From positions 42,348,293 through 42,412,292 of the forward strand of contig JAVGWX010000004.1 of NCBI GenBank assembly GCA_036924085.1: a stretch of DNA of 64,000 bases. The letters run 5' to 3'. Source of the DNA: Ariolimax columbianus (Eukaryota; Mollusca; Gastropoda; Stylommatophora; Arionidae). This document shows positions 11,212-22,295 of the stretch, piece by piece (the first letter of the stretch is position 1; each line of letters opens with the position of its first letter). Below the pieces are notes generated by a model. It saw nothing but the letters and a program-made list of their open reading frames with translations. It searched no databases and was not told the origin of the DNA. A program made the position numbers and the translations under genes.

Positions 11212-12185
11212 TGCTGATGAAGTTCTATATCTTAACTAAATGTCTTTATACTGGTTTAGAAGACTCTGCAGAATCTGTATACAACCAGTTTCATTTACAT
11301 TTCCTTGCTCTAAAAGCTATGCGCATACAATCTATTCTTAAATGCATTAATTGTCTCTGCCACTTCCTGTGGCAATGCAATCACAACTCTGACTAAAAAA
11401 AATATTTCCTTATATCCAATCTGAACCTTTCTTTAGAGTATTTGTATCTATGCCCTCTTGTTCTTATAGGTGGTTGAATTTTGAAAAAAACTTATTATAG
11501 TCTAATATATTCTATACCGTTGATTATCTTATAAACCTGTATTATTGAAATCCAAATTGGGATCAAGATGCTCAGCAGCGCATGAGCTGCAGTGGTCAGC
11601 GACCCATAGCTGACTGTTAGCGTCAGGGCCAGCGAACCAGAGCTGCCAAGATCCTTCTACACATCCATGCGGGGCAGACTGGCTAAGGAGAAGGGATCGA
11701 AGAGGGAATGCTAACCTGGTGCTAAAAAAATGCTTGCTGAAGTCGGATGTGTTGGACCGAAAGGTGAAGGTATCGCAGTCAACTGTAAGCTACGACACAA
11801 CGCATTCCGTTCTCTGGACTACATTCTGCTACTTAAGCCCTTTCACGGTTTGTTGGCGGGAGATTGAGAACAAACGAAGAAGAAGAAGAAATCCAAATTC
11901 TTCTCTTTTCTAGACACTGTAGGCTGGCTTTTCTGAGTCTTTCCTCATTACTGTAAATCTGGAATCCCACTATCAGCTTTGTTGCTCTTTGTATCCTTTT
12001 CAGCATGTGTATATCTCCTCTATGATAAGGACTCCACGCCTGTACACAGTACTCCAATCTAGGTTTAACTAATGCTTCATTCAGTTTGACAATCACATCC
12101 TTGCTCCTATATTTAATATTTATTTTTATCATACCTAACATTGCAAATGCCTTTTTTCACTCTATATGACCTGACACTTTTCTGT
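11212..12185 (-). mobile_element. CR1-like LINE 3' end, split by a SINE
   Basis: On the minus strand 12141-11900 gives NIKYRSKDVIVKLNEALVKP, RLEYCVQAWSPYHRGDIHML and RATKLIVGFQ, the C-terminal part of a CR1-like pol. 11546-11212 continues into the 3' UTR, ending near TTAGTTAAG. The same family occurs at 36813, 44490, 46720, 47567, 49563, 56112 and 60625. The copy is interrupted by SINE-1 with a 12-bp duplicated target (GAAATCCAAATT, 11547-11558 and 11888-11899). Confidence 0.85.
11559..11887 (+). mobile_element. SINE-1, complete copy with TSD
   Basis: A 329-bp insertion in a CR1-like LINE with exact 12-bp target duplications. Head: 'gggatcaagatgctcagcag' and GCTGACTGTTAGCGTCAGGG. Core: TTGCTGAAGTCGGATGTGTT then 'ggaccgaaagg'. 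Tail: (GAA)n. The head has no clear A/B boxes, so the origin of the 5' part is unknown. This is the best copy for defining the family; others are inverted at 24935 and 40332. Confidence 0.85.
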
Positions 12186-12189
12186 TTAG

Positions 12190-12730
12190 TTCTTGTGATT
12201 GTGGGGAAATATTACTAGAAAGAAAGATCATCCACAAAGTACTCAGTGTATGTTTGGCTAGAAATGTTAAAATGATACAGCAAAGGGCCTGGGGCCATAC
12301 CATGCTGTAGTACACCGACTGCAAAAAAAGGTATCTAACACAGTTTAAGATGAGAACTGGTTACACCACCTTACACAAAGTTGAGACAGGTTATAAAGAA
12401 AGTTTAACATTATATCCACTGCTACTGCTCTACGTCTCGCTTTTACCATACTGAAGGTATTGTTTTAAAACTTTCTTGACAAGCTAGATGACTTCTATAC
12501 ACTCATTAGACTATTGGTCTCTATCATGTGGGCAGGTCTGTGAGTTGGAGTCTTCTACCCTAAAAAAGGTGGTACTTGAAAGATATTTATAAGACCTATA
12601 GTTTGTACATGTACCAAGAACTAGTCTTACCATCAAGACAAATAATTGAAGAAAAAGATACTGCATTAGATTGCTCTACTTAAATAAATACATTACAAAA
12701 TGCGCTGTGAATTGTTGATTATAGGAGAAT
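12190..12730. other. No recognised feature
   Basis: No coding or repeat signal that I recognise. Confidence 0.5.
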
Positions 12731-12742
12731 AAATATGCTCTG

Positions 12743-12958
12743 GGGGGTCTCTTTGATGAAGCGGTCAAGCCATTTGCCTCATGTTCAGATAGTCAGTGTT
12801 TGAATTCGAGCTGCAGCAGTTGGTTCATGTTGGTAATTTTTTACAGAAATCGCTGGAAAGCTACAGAGTTCATGTTCTGAGCGATGCCCTCTCTTTGAGA
12901 GACCGAGCCATATGGGACGACCCACAGCAATGAAGTTGAGCCCTTGCCATTAACTTTT
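12743..12958 (+). mobile_element. SINE-B (tRNA-derived) with 12-bp TSD
   Basis: A 216-bp insertion flanked by AAATATGCTCTG (12731-12742 and 12959-12970). The head shows GATGAAGCGGTCAAG (A box-like) and GTGTTTGAATTC (B box-like). The body differs from SINE-A and SINE-1. Single copy in the window. Confidence 0.8.
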
Positions 12959-12970
12959 AAATATGCTCTG

Positions 12971-13325
12971 TGAGTAATTGTCTTATTTCGATCAGTTTTA
13001 TAAACAATGTCAGTACTGTATTATTTGTTTAATGTTTTCTTTCCTGAACTTAAGATGGGTGTAACTAGGGCGCTAATACGAGGGACAGTGTCATTAAGTA
13101 ACAGCAGTTTTATTATATTATAAAGTGTATGGAAGAGTATGTACAATAGAAAAACATATTTCAGGACACAAAATGTGTCTTTAGCAATACTCCATGAAGG
13201 GGTTGTGACAATCAAGCAGTATGCGCAATATAGTGTACAACATGGCACCATGAAAGAACAAGGCATTATTTGTGGTCAGAGCGTGTGAAACCTTCTTGAA
13301 TCTACAGAAAAATAAATGTCAAGTA
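12971..13325. other. No recognised feature
   Basis: A minus-strand open frame of 81 codons (13021-13266) is hydrophobic and Cys-rich but motif-free. Probably chance. Confidence 0.4.
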
Positions 13326-13329
13326 TGGA

Positions 13330-13990
13330 GACAATTGTTTGAGTCAGAGGAGAGTGAATGAATGATTTCAACATGAATCACAGTGCTGCGCACAAAATTG
13401 TCCATTAGGACCTCAGTTATAGGAAAGTGTGAACCCAGTAGCAAATGGGTACCACTGCAGCTGGCGAGGTAATAGAGGCAGTGCAAAATTGGTTAAAGGT
13501 CACACGAAGAAGAAGAATGCGTCTTCTACCCTGGGGGCAACTCTTCTCTCTCTTCTCACCTCACTCTGTTTCATTTGACTCTGTCATACAGTCACACCCT
13601 TGCACAACTTTCACACGCGTCCTCGTGGTAAAGCCCTTCCATTGCACTTTGGTTGGGCTAGCTTCTGAGGGCGCACAAACCTAGCGTAGGTACATACAGA
13701 CGCACACATGCATCCAAGCACTGGTTTATGCGTCCTGATATCGCCCAATGGACTACGGTCTGGGGTGGAAAATGGCGCGCCTCCGCCAGTAGAAACTAGT
13801 GAGGCAAACATTTAAGCAACAAAAAAAAAAAAGTCACACGAAAAGACTTTTTTTTCTAGAGCATCCACAAGCTAGTGGATCTACAGGTGGACAAAGTGTG
13901 TTTCCAGGCACAAGGACTATATAAAAAAAATAGGACACAATATCTGGTTCGCATTCTTGTAAAAATATTTCAAATAAAATTGCTTTTACT
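13330..13990 (+). mobile_element. Mariner-like transposase relic
   Basis: The plus strand reads NHSAAHKIVH then DLSYRKVCT, followed by a Val-Gln-Asn-Trp-Leu stretch. After an inserted element it resumes with KTFF and KCVSRHKDYI. These match the second helix-turn-helix ('HxIvHexLgyrKvcarWvPr') and the later region of mariner transposases. The middle with the catalytic DDD is not visible, and stops occur. A second copy of this family is at 50165-50690. Confidence 0.7.
13509..13832 (+). mobile_element. Retroposed insertion with poly(A) and 10-bp TSD
   Basis: A 324-bp segment inserted in the mariner relic, flanked by GTCACACGAA (13499-13508 and 13833-13842). It ends in A12, the mark of a retroposed transcript. 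It is GC-richer than its surroundings (ATGGCGCGCCTCCGCC near 13770). No pol III boxes or protein motif recognised, so it may be a SINE or a processed RNA. Confidence 0.7.
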
Positions 13991-14144
13991 TAAATAACTG
14001 CTCCTTGTATAATGGCTGCTTCAAAAGTGGCCGAAATACGCGAAACAAACCCATATTGTCATTGCCATACCTGAACAAAGAGATAGCAATAACCTCAAGC
14101 TGGTCACTGCTTTCTTTACGTTTATTCAGTCTGGAACATTTACT

Positions 14145-14900
14145 TACTTAGTCGCTCCTCTTCTACCATGAGGTGTAGAGCATTTCCAGAGAGAACGTCA
14201 CACTGCTCTATCCGCCGTCTTTTTCCTAGCCTCTTTCCAATCCAGCCCTCAATCACTTAGGGACTTTCGTATGTTGTCTTCCCAACATACTTTGGGACGT
14301 CCGGGAGGGTCTGCGTCCTTGACTTTTTATCTCCCATGACTGCTTTGGTATCCGATCTTCTTCCATTCTACAGACATGGCCAAACCACTGCAGTTGGGAC
14401 TGCTCCACTCGTGTCTACGTGGTTTGAACTTTGAGATTGCTACGTATTGTCTGGTTACGGATCTTGTCCCTTTCCATCACCTGAACCGCCTTTCTTAGAT
14501 ATCTCATTTCTGAAGTTTGTAGTTGCTTTTCTTAGGCTGTAGTCATTGTCCATGACTCACATCCATATTTCAGGACAGGCACATAGGTCGAGCGGTATAC
14601 ACCCATCTTTGTTTTCCTGCTCATTTCTCATTTGCTGAGGAATCCTCTGTTTATTCCATGGAAAAGTCTACCTGCTGCTGCCCTTCATGCAGTTAACTCT
14701 TCTTTGATTCATCCCCTGCTGTCTATTACCACTCCTAGATATTTAAAGTTGCTGACCTGCTCCAGTGCTCATGTTCCCAGGGTTATCCCAGGGTAATGTC
14801 TCTTCTCATCTCTGGCGATCACCATGGTTTTTGTCTTGGAGTTGCTGATGTCCATTCCTCTCTTCTTCAACTCAGTCTGAAACATAATGAGATTATAGCC
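14145..14900 (-). mobile_element. LINE fragment, RT end to C-terminus
   Basis: From 14900 downward: KKRGMDISNSKTKTMVIAR, SNFKYLGVVIDSRG, RSTYVPVLKYGCESWTMT, SEMRYLRKAVQVMERDKIRN and QLQWFGHVCRMEEDRIPKQ. This is the ordered block after the RT catalytic core of an animal LINE. Several stops interrupt it. It ends near 'ttacttacttagtcgctcctc', similar to the sequence after SINE-A at 8520. Confidence 0.8.
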
Positions 14901-15309
14901 CCTTGCAAGTTCAGTCTGACCATACAGAGGACATATTTTTTTCTTATGGTTATTAATAATTGTCCTACAATTTCTTGTAATTGATATTACTGTCTAGTAA
15001 TGTTCTCTAAAAACATTTGAATGAAAATGGAAAAACATATTTATATTATGTTAGTAAAAGTTATAATAGATTGATTATGTTTACTTTATTTCATGAAGCT
15101 GCCTTGTTCTTCTCAACATTCTCAGATGATCCTGTAAGGATGAGGTAGAGCAGTGTTTCTCAAATAATGTGCCACGGCACCCAACTTTTGTAAATATGTG
15201 TTACGAAGAATTATTTTTCATGATCAAATCAATTAAAATGGATTTTACAAATTGCAAAATTTAATTAAGTACAGTTTTCCTAATTCCAATGTAGTCTCAA
15301 ATTAATGTA

Positions 15310-15630
15310 TTCTTTTTTTTTGGCGTTAGTCCTGAAAAGGAAATTTGTGACATTGTTTCATCATAGTTTACAGTGAGGCTGCGATATCTGAGCCTTTTGG
15401 CCCAACACATCCAATTTCAGCACACCATTTTTTAGACAGAGTTTCTTTTCTCTTTTCGCCTAATCACTTAGCCAGGATGCATGGTTGCAGTCTATTTCCA
15501 GGGACGCAGCTTGGAGCCGAAATAGGGTCTTGATCAGTTATGGGTCACTTACCCTGATGCAAGTAGCCAGCTATGAATCGCTGGCTGCTGTTGGCTCATT
15601 CACTGCTGGGTCTTCAGCCCTAGATTAGTG
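15310..15630 (-). mobile_element. SINE-1 subfamily copy
   Basis: Inverted copy: starts 'ggcgttagtcctgaaaagga' and passes through 'tttacagtgaggctgcgata', 'ggcccaacacatccaatttc' and 'ccagctatgaatcgctggct'. The head matches the copy at 4228 better than that at 11559, suggesting two head subfamilies. Confidence 0.7.
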
Positions 15631-15804
15631 TATTTAGTTGAGTCTCATGAGGAAACTATATATGTACCGTACTTATGTTTGGGCATGAGATCAGATAAAT
15701 GTGCAACAAAGTTTAACAAATATTTAGTGTGCAGTGAACACAAGACTTTGAAAAGTACTTGTGTATTATTGATCAATTGACAATAATGCCTCGTAAGCAT
15801 CATT

Positions 15805-15926
15805 TAATTAATATGGATAAACATTCTTTTATGATATTAGTGAAAGTGCTGGTACACTTAAAATGCTTGTTCTATTGCACGAATTTGTCTTGTTATTGTT
15901 GATAATGTCAAGTGATTTATGTGATG
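15805..15926 (+). repeat. Inverted-repeat arm shared with 22067-22188
   Basis: 122 bp, 120 identical to the reverse complement of 22067-22188 (two substitutions, by eye). Begins TAATTAATATGGATAAACAT. No coding content. Likely the end of a recently active element. Confidence 0.85.
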
Positions 15927-16117
15927 ATATTGTTGAATGACCACATGATTAGTAAGTTTTTCCCTTAAAGTAAGCCAGTAAGGGATTGCATAAAACGTGA
16001 GCTTGTAAAATAGTGATTTAATTACACATGGTTGTAAAGTTGACAATCTTCTGATATAAGTTCTGGGCAATCGCTAATGATTTAATACAGAATGAACAGC
16101 GCATCACATGGGTAGAC

Positions 16118-16720
16118 CCATTGTTTTATCTCAGCATGTCCTTCCTTTCCATAACTATTCTCCCATTGTATAACAGACATTGATTTATATCAGTATTCCC
16201 TTCCATTCCATATCTAATCTCTCATTGTTTAACAGTGATTGATTTATCTCATTTGGATACTTCCATTCCATATCTAATCTCTCATTGTTTAACAGTCATT
16301 GATTTATCTTTGTTACTTCTATTCCATATCTAATTTCTCATTGTCTAACACCAAGTAGTTCGACGTACTCAACTTGCTGGCATTGTCTCAACGATTGATC
16401 GCCATCGGCCCTTTCTCTTCGGACACGTTCACCTTTCCCGGGAAGTTGCAGCCCTCAAGATGGTCTGACAGGCTGGGGGATGGGGTTTACAGGAAGAAGA
16501 TGTGGTCACGTCCTCGCAACACCACGCTAAAATAGATCACCACCTCCTCAACAGAACTGTCATTCTGCAGTGCGGCCCTGGTCGCCTTAGCTTACTATTG
16601 ATTGTCTAACAGTCATTGATTTATCTCAGTTAGTTACTTCCAATCCATATCTAGTCTCTCATTGTTTAATAGACTGTCATTGATTTATCTCAGCATGTCC
16701 TTCCTATCCATTTATAATCT
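16118..16720. repeat. About 60-bp minisatellite, interrupted
   Basis: Units share TTCCATTCCATATCTAATCT, then CTCATTGTTTAACAGTCATT and GATTTATCTCA. The 16201 and 16261 units are exactly 60 apart; the next begins 56 later. About four units lie before, and two after, a 250-bp insertion. Confidence 0.8.
16351..16600 (+). mobile_element. Insertion in the minisatellite, LINE-like
   Basis: GC-rich 250-bp block flanked by ATTGTCTAACA (16340-16350 and 16601-16611), which could be a target-site duplication or just the array's own repeat. One frame reads DRHRPFLFGHVHLSREVAAL, resembling the 'R..LFGHV.R' block of a LINE C-terminus. Weak match. Confidence 0.45.
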
Positions 16721-16739
16721 CCCCATCATGATTACTTTT

Positions 16740-17405
16740 AAAGCTAGGATGTCAGCTTTTTCATTGTTGCTAATTGCAGCATAACCAGGACAGTATATCC
16801 ACACAAAACCTTGATGGTCAGAAGCATCTATGTCCACTATCCAATATTGTTGTAACCATCCCTTGTGGATCTTCAAAGCAAGGATTGAAGAGTCCTATAC
16901 AATGTTCTAATCATACATTGTCAAACCATTTTTGTGCCCGAGGAGGCGTACAAAATTAACCGAAATATTAGGTTCATAAAAAATATTGCTGTGACTTTTT
17001 GACTCCCACTTGAATTTCGCTATTTATTTACGTACAAATTGAATATGTAATAGTCTCTATATCAGAGGTATAATTAATTAATATCAACCATACTTCATAA
17101 AAAGTTATATGTCCTTCCTACACTAGAATAAAACGTGTATGTATGTGTATAACACAGTCAAGAAGTTAACCATACAAGGGTAATTTTTTTCCTTTTTGAG
17201 TAAGTGTTGTTTATTCATATAATGCTTGGCCTGTTTCTGACTATTATGACATTATGCTGTCATGAAATATTATTAATATTAAATAACATGTACAAAAATA
17301 GATTCATTTGTTTCTTAATGCTTTCTGTTTTATTTTGCCTTTTCTTACACTGCTTAAGCCAATCCGTAATCTATGAGTGAAGAGTTACCATGAAATGGAT
17401 TTAAG
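16740..17405. other. No recognised feature
   Basis: Nothing recognised. Confidence 0.5.
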
Positions 17406-17410
17406 GTCTA

Positions 17411-18470
17411 TTAACTCTTTGAGAACAGGAGGCCACTGCCAGAGGCTGATTTTTCCTGTCGTTTGGGACGGGAGGCCACTGTCAGGGGATTTTAAGATGA
17501 TATTTATTATGATACATATATATTTTTTCTGCGTGATAGACTTATTTAGATACTTCATAAATGTAGGGTGATTCTTTAGTTTCGTTTTATATAAAAATGG
17601 TAAAATTAATCAGTTTTTGTAGAGAAATTATTTGCTACCTATTAAAGTCATTAAATTATATTATTGATAGCAGATCTGCGCGCATCAATTTGCTATTTTT
17701 TTCTGTACAAAAAGCTTTGTTTCTTTTAAACTATTTTTTAAAATGGAAATGTACACTTCATTTTAGCTCTTGTGATGATTTTTCTAGTCAATCTGAATTA
17801 TTCTGACGGAGAAGTCAGTTCTTCACAAAAGGTGGGTGTTGTCGAATGAAACAAACATTGAATTGTTGTGGTCGGAAACAATAAACATATTTTTTGTTTC
17901 ATTTTCTGCATGATAGATGTTTTATATGTGTCGGAAATGAAAGTAAATCTGTCCTTCTGGGGTTTGGCTATAAATAAATTGATGAAACCTGAAATCTTTG
18001 TAAAATATTTAATATTACCTGTTTAAAGTGATAAAATTTTAGTTTCCGCGTCAGAAACCAATGATTCTCAAAATTGTCATGTAGCTAGACCAATGTCATT
18101 TTAGATCTATGTTAGTAAATTTTGCAAATCGATGTAGTTTTAAAAACATGTGTGTCCCAAATAGCAAAACATGGATTTAGCAGTCTATATTGCGTAAATC
18201 TGACATGTTAATTGTTTTTTCCGCCGTTTTTGTTGTTGTTGCTTAATGTTTCTTACTTCTTAACTATTTTAGAAATTTAGCTATATTTATATAATTTATA
18301 TTTTATTATTGCTCCTGCAATCCCCTTTCATTCCACATATTACACTACCATATACTATGATAATATAAAACACAGTGACACTTGAACTGTAACACTATAT
18401 TAAAATCTTAAAGAAATAGAAAATTAATAGCACAAAACATGGGAATTTCACTACCTCCTGAAAGAGTTAA
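17411..18470. mobile_element. TTAA-flanked non-autonomous element (piggyBac-like)
   Basis: TTAA at 17411-17414 and 18467-18470 brackets about 1.05 kb. The ends are CTCTTTGAG on the left and, reversed, CTCTTTCAG on the right (8 of 9). The left end repeats 'ggaggccactg' twice. No transposase frame is visible. The TIR is short, so the call is weaker than for the MITE at 5749. Confidence 0.5.
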
Positions 18471-19290
18471 AGCATTCTTTTTATATAGAATACCTGGACA
18501 GATCCTCTGATAAGCTGTCCGAAGCATGCAGGGAGGTTTGCTCCAACTATGAAGCAGAAATCACTGCACTTGAAGATAGTTTTTGATACCTTTCCTTCAA
18601 AGGCCTAAAACATTGTTATTTGTTTTTGATACCTTTCCTTCAAAGGCCTAAAACATTGTTATTTTAACAGATTTGATAACAGTCCTTCAAGCGTTAGAAG
18701 TTGCTGATCATTGTAGACCTGACCTTATCTAAATATCTCTAGAAATTTATCGCTCCACATGTTGTCAAAATAGTTATGCAGTAGATCGCTGGGCACTCAA
18801 ATACACCTGGCAATGACAAGGCAGACAGACTAGCAAAGAAGGGATCAAGAAAAGAACAACCACACACAACAATAACTTTACAAACAGCCAAACAGTTCAT
18901 TAGAACAGCAAACAAACAAACTTGGCTGAACAGATGGGCCATGGGAAACACAGGGAGGGAGGTCTACAGACATATGGCAAGCCCCAATCCAAATGACAGT
19001 ATAAATCAACTCACAATGAAGGAACAGAGCACATCCCACTAAACAAACACCTGAACAGAATCCAACCGCAACATACACCTGAGTGCCAGCTGTGTACACA
19101 CCTGTTGATCATCATCTCTTAAGAGTGCTCAATGATGTTAGGAAAATACTTCTTCCTCCGAGGCCATATAAATGGAACACTTTGTATGGCACTAGACAAC
19201 AACTGATAAACACATACAGATACCATTATATGGCATTGAGCCGAAGGGAAAGAACCTTGATGCTGCTGCATCCATAACAACAACAAAATC
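18471..19290 (+). mobile_element. RNase H LINE fragment, 3' end
   Basis: Plus-strand pieces in several frames: DKLSEACREVCSNYEAEIT (RNase H start), DLITVLQALEVADHC, NDKADRLAKKGSRKEQPH, NRWAMGNTGREVYRHMASP and NPNDSINQLTMKEQS, then QYHYMALSRRERT-like codons near 19230-19265. The order matches the RNase H plus terminal domain of a molluscan I-like LINE. A perfect 43-bp tandem duplication (18579-18621, 18622-18664) lies in the RNase H coding part. Confidence 0.75.
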
Positions 19291-19484
19291 ATTAAAGCAT
19301 TCTTCACATAAATAATATACAGAGTAACCTGCAAGCACATCCTTAAAGGGGATTGAAGATGGTAGTGCATGGGGCTAGCAACTTCATCATGTAAAACAAA
19401 ATGTTACTGCAAGAGCACATGTAAACCCATTGATACGAGCATCCTATAAATAGGGCAACTGCAGAGGTCGCTCTATACTTCGTA

Positions 19485-20680
19485 TTGAGTGAAAAGGGGA
19501 CAAAAAAGAAGGCATTCTTATTTTCATTTTGAGTGCCAAATAAGGCACAGGTTGGAACGCATCCAGAATAAAAGTATGCGGCTGGTTCTGAGCTGCACTA
19601 GAGGTACCGCGATTGTGGAAATACTGTACATGCTGGGATTGTTATTGGTGATATCCAGACATAAACTGGCACAAGTCAAAGCTGGCACCTTCTGAACAGT
19701 AGTACCTCAGAGCATCAATGTATCAAGAATCAAGAGAGGGGCGTCATGGATGGCACAGGCAGAGAAAACAATCGGACATGTCACAGCATTTAAGGCGATA
19801 GCCAAGGGGGAAGAATGGGTCCCCACTGGTGATAGAATGATAGAGTATCAGAGTGTCATCATAACCTTGGGAAAGGAATGCAGAGAATGGGAGAATAAGA
19901 GGGGAATCAACTGATAAATGAGAACACGCAGGATAGTGATACCGTCATATACATCGACGGATCAGTGCTGCGCAGTGGGACATCAGGCTGGAGATTCTAG
20001 GCTAGAGTGAGAGGACAGGTTGTTGTCGAGCGCAGTAGGGCATACATGTTTGAGAATGGAGATGGAAGCAGTGACCGCAGAACTGAGATGGATATCTGAG
20101 ACTTCTTTAAAAAGAACAGTCATTGTGACAGACACGCAAGTCGTACTTCAGAAGGTACAGAAGGGATGGCTTAGGTATGAGTGGATAGCAGCTATTAAGG
20201 CCTCAAACCTCCAGGGGTTAGCATGGATTTACTGTCCTGGTCATGCTGGGGTTCAGGACAATGAAAGAGCTGACATCTTGGCTTCACAAGCTCTAATTAT
20301 GGACACTTTAGTGATGGATAGGAATGACATTTTGAAATCAATCAATAACCGCCGGTTAGATGAGGACACTGCAATAGACAAGGCAGCAATCCACAGACTG
20401 CAAAGTTTCTATATTAAACGAGGTTAGAATGGAGTAGGGCGCATGAAAGGACAGAGCAAGAGAGTGTACCACCAGCGAGCTACAGGGACCATCAGCATCC
20501 AGACCCTGTGCCATTTGCTGAGAGAGACTGAGCACCTATGGGTGTGCCCAGAGTGCAGTGACGTCAATTCTTAGAAACAGAACAAACAGCATGTAACAGT
20601 CAGATACCAATTTAAACCTGCATGGACTGATTTGCTACAACTAGGATATGTATGTACCCTGCCAATTTTGCCATCAAAAT
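19485..20680 (+). mobile_element. LINE fragment, RT end plus RNase H
   Basis: 19530-19700 reads RLERIQNKSMRLVLSCTRGT, as after the RT core. 20020-20427 is open for 135 codons with MEMEAVTAELRWISE, TVIVTDTQVVLQKVQKG and LAWIYCPGHAGVQDNERADI, the RNase H motifs of I-like LINEs. A different family from the neighbour at 18471. Stops at about 19695 and 19915 mark it as dead. Confidence 0.8.
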
Positions 20681-20683
20681 ACT

Positions 20684-21385
20684 ATTCTAGAGGTTTACAA
20701 AATCCATAGGTAGCTGTGCAAATGGAATTTTAATCTACAATAAGATAAATATATACTACTGAAACCAGAATCCTAGTATTCAATCAGGCAGATAGTCAAA
20801 AGTTTTCTTTCTGTTCTGCAAGTCCACCTGATCAGCCCTTAGAAGTTTCCACCCTGTGTCTTCCTTGTATTTGCTTTTGGACTACATTTGGTTATTGATA
20901 TACAACTGACAAAAAATAAAAACTCATCACAAAAACGCGTGAAATATTTTAATAATTTGCATAGGAATATTACACACATAATTAATGTAATGATATTACG
21001 CTGCAATAATATTAAACTTTGGTTCTTAGCTGCCAGATGTCTCACCCTTTTCAATAAGAGTAGATGAGGAAGTGATGAAGTTTGTTAAAACTCTGTCATG
21101 TTTTGTTTTTAATTATAGTTTTCAAATCTGGAAGACCACCAAATTATTTGTTACAATTCTGCTCCTTTTCACATAATAGAAGCACAGATCTGGTTCTTGT
21201 AAATGTTATCCTTAGCTTCTCTTACATTTTTTTTTCACTGGATCAGGTTTTGTTGCAAACCTTAATAAAATGTTGTCTTTGTTAATTGATATTTATTGTG
21301 ATTCCTCTTCTTCTTCTTTGACGTTCATCCTGAAAAGGATGTTGTGCAGCAGTTTACAGCAAGGCTACAAGGTATGCATGGGTTG
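20684..21385. repeat. Direct duplication Da
   Basis: This segment and 22296-23010 run in parallel: 'ggtttacaaaatccataggt', 'ctgatcagcccttaga', 'gatgaggaagtgatgaagtt', 'tctggaagaccaccaaatta', and finally the same SINE-1 tail with (TTC)n. They differ by small indels. No exon could be supported. It may belong to the same duplication history as D1-D5. Confidence 0.8.
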
Positions 21386-21589
21386 TAGTGGATAGCTGTG
21401 GATGGCAACTATGTTGGAAGAATAACTTGGAACAGTCACGAACCAGAAACGGTGTCAACGTGGAGGCAAAAAGGAGGCAGCCACTCCACCATGCAGAGTC
21501 ATAATAAGTCAACTATCTGTTTATCTACCCACCCGACTACAAGTCTAAAAAGAAAGAAAACAGTATGGACCTAAAAGATGACGAATTGG

Positions 21590-21890
21590 TGTGAATTACT
21601 GACTACAATTTTTGGAACATGGAATATTAGAAGTATCAATGGAAAGTAGAACGAACTCATGGAAGAAATATAAATTGAAAATCCTAGCTCTCACAGAAAC
21701 TTGACAGATTGTCATGTATCTTGAGGATAATATATGGGAGATATTGGGTAAAAATGTTTTGAATGAAAATGGAAGCCCAGCTCTTGCAGACTCTAGCAAA
21801 GCAATAAGAAGCAAAGATCCCAGCAGGTTCTATAAGAAACTGAGAACTAGACTGGAACCAGACCAAGAGGAAGACTGCGGATAGAATAAT
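21590..21890 (+). mobile_element. LINE fragment, endonuclease N-terminus
   Basis: 21605-21690 reads FGTWNIRSINGK then NELMEE and ILALTET, the start of an apurinic-like endonuclease domain ('TWNVRSI...K..EL..E......ILALTET'). It breaks after about 40 codons. Later text is uncertain. Confidence 0.6.
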
Positions 21891-22066
21891 CTGGTGTTCT
21901 TTCTGGCAAACTTATATACCTCAGGATAGAAGAAGAGCAATTAAGTAAGAGTTTATCTGCTTCAATCATTCTTCTTGTTGTAGAAAAGTATTTCAAATTC
22001 AATTCATCCATTCATGGAGTGGAATGTAATTAGCATTTCCTATTCTCTGTTCTACTGAGTTTGTGA

Positions 22067-22229
22067 CATCACATAAATCACTTGACATTATCAACAATAA
22101 CAAGACAAATTTGTGCAATAGAACAGGCATTTTAAGTGTACCAGCACTTTCACTAATATCATAAAAGAATGTTTATCCATATTAATTATATATATATATT
22201 TAATTAATATGGATAAACATTCTTTTATG
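22067..22229. repeat. Inverted repeat arm plus perfect 29-bp hairpin
   Basis: 22067-22188 is the reverse complement of 15805-15926. Its last 29 bases (22160-22188) pair perfectly with 22201-22229 across a 12-base AT loop. A (GA)n run follows at 22234. Such foldback ends occur in DNA transposons and in aberrant insertions. Confidence 0.85.
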
Positions 22230-22295
22230 AGATTTGAGAGAGAGAGAGAGAGATGATAATTTGAACTGTCTAGTACATTTAGAGTTTCAGAAATG

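Noticed and set aside
20839..21054. Exon shared by Da and Db
   Set aside because: The two copies share similar text here, but the frames shift relative to each other and no acceptor/donor pair keeps both open.
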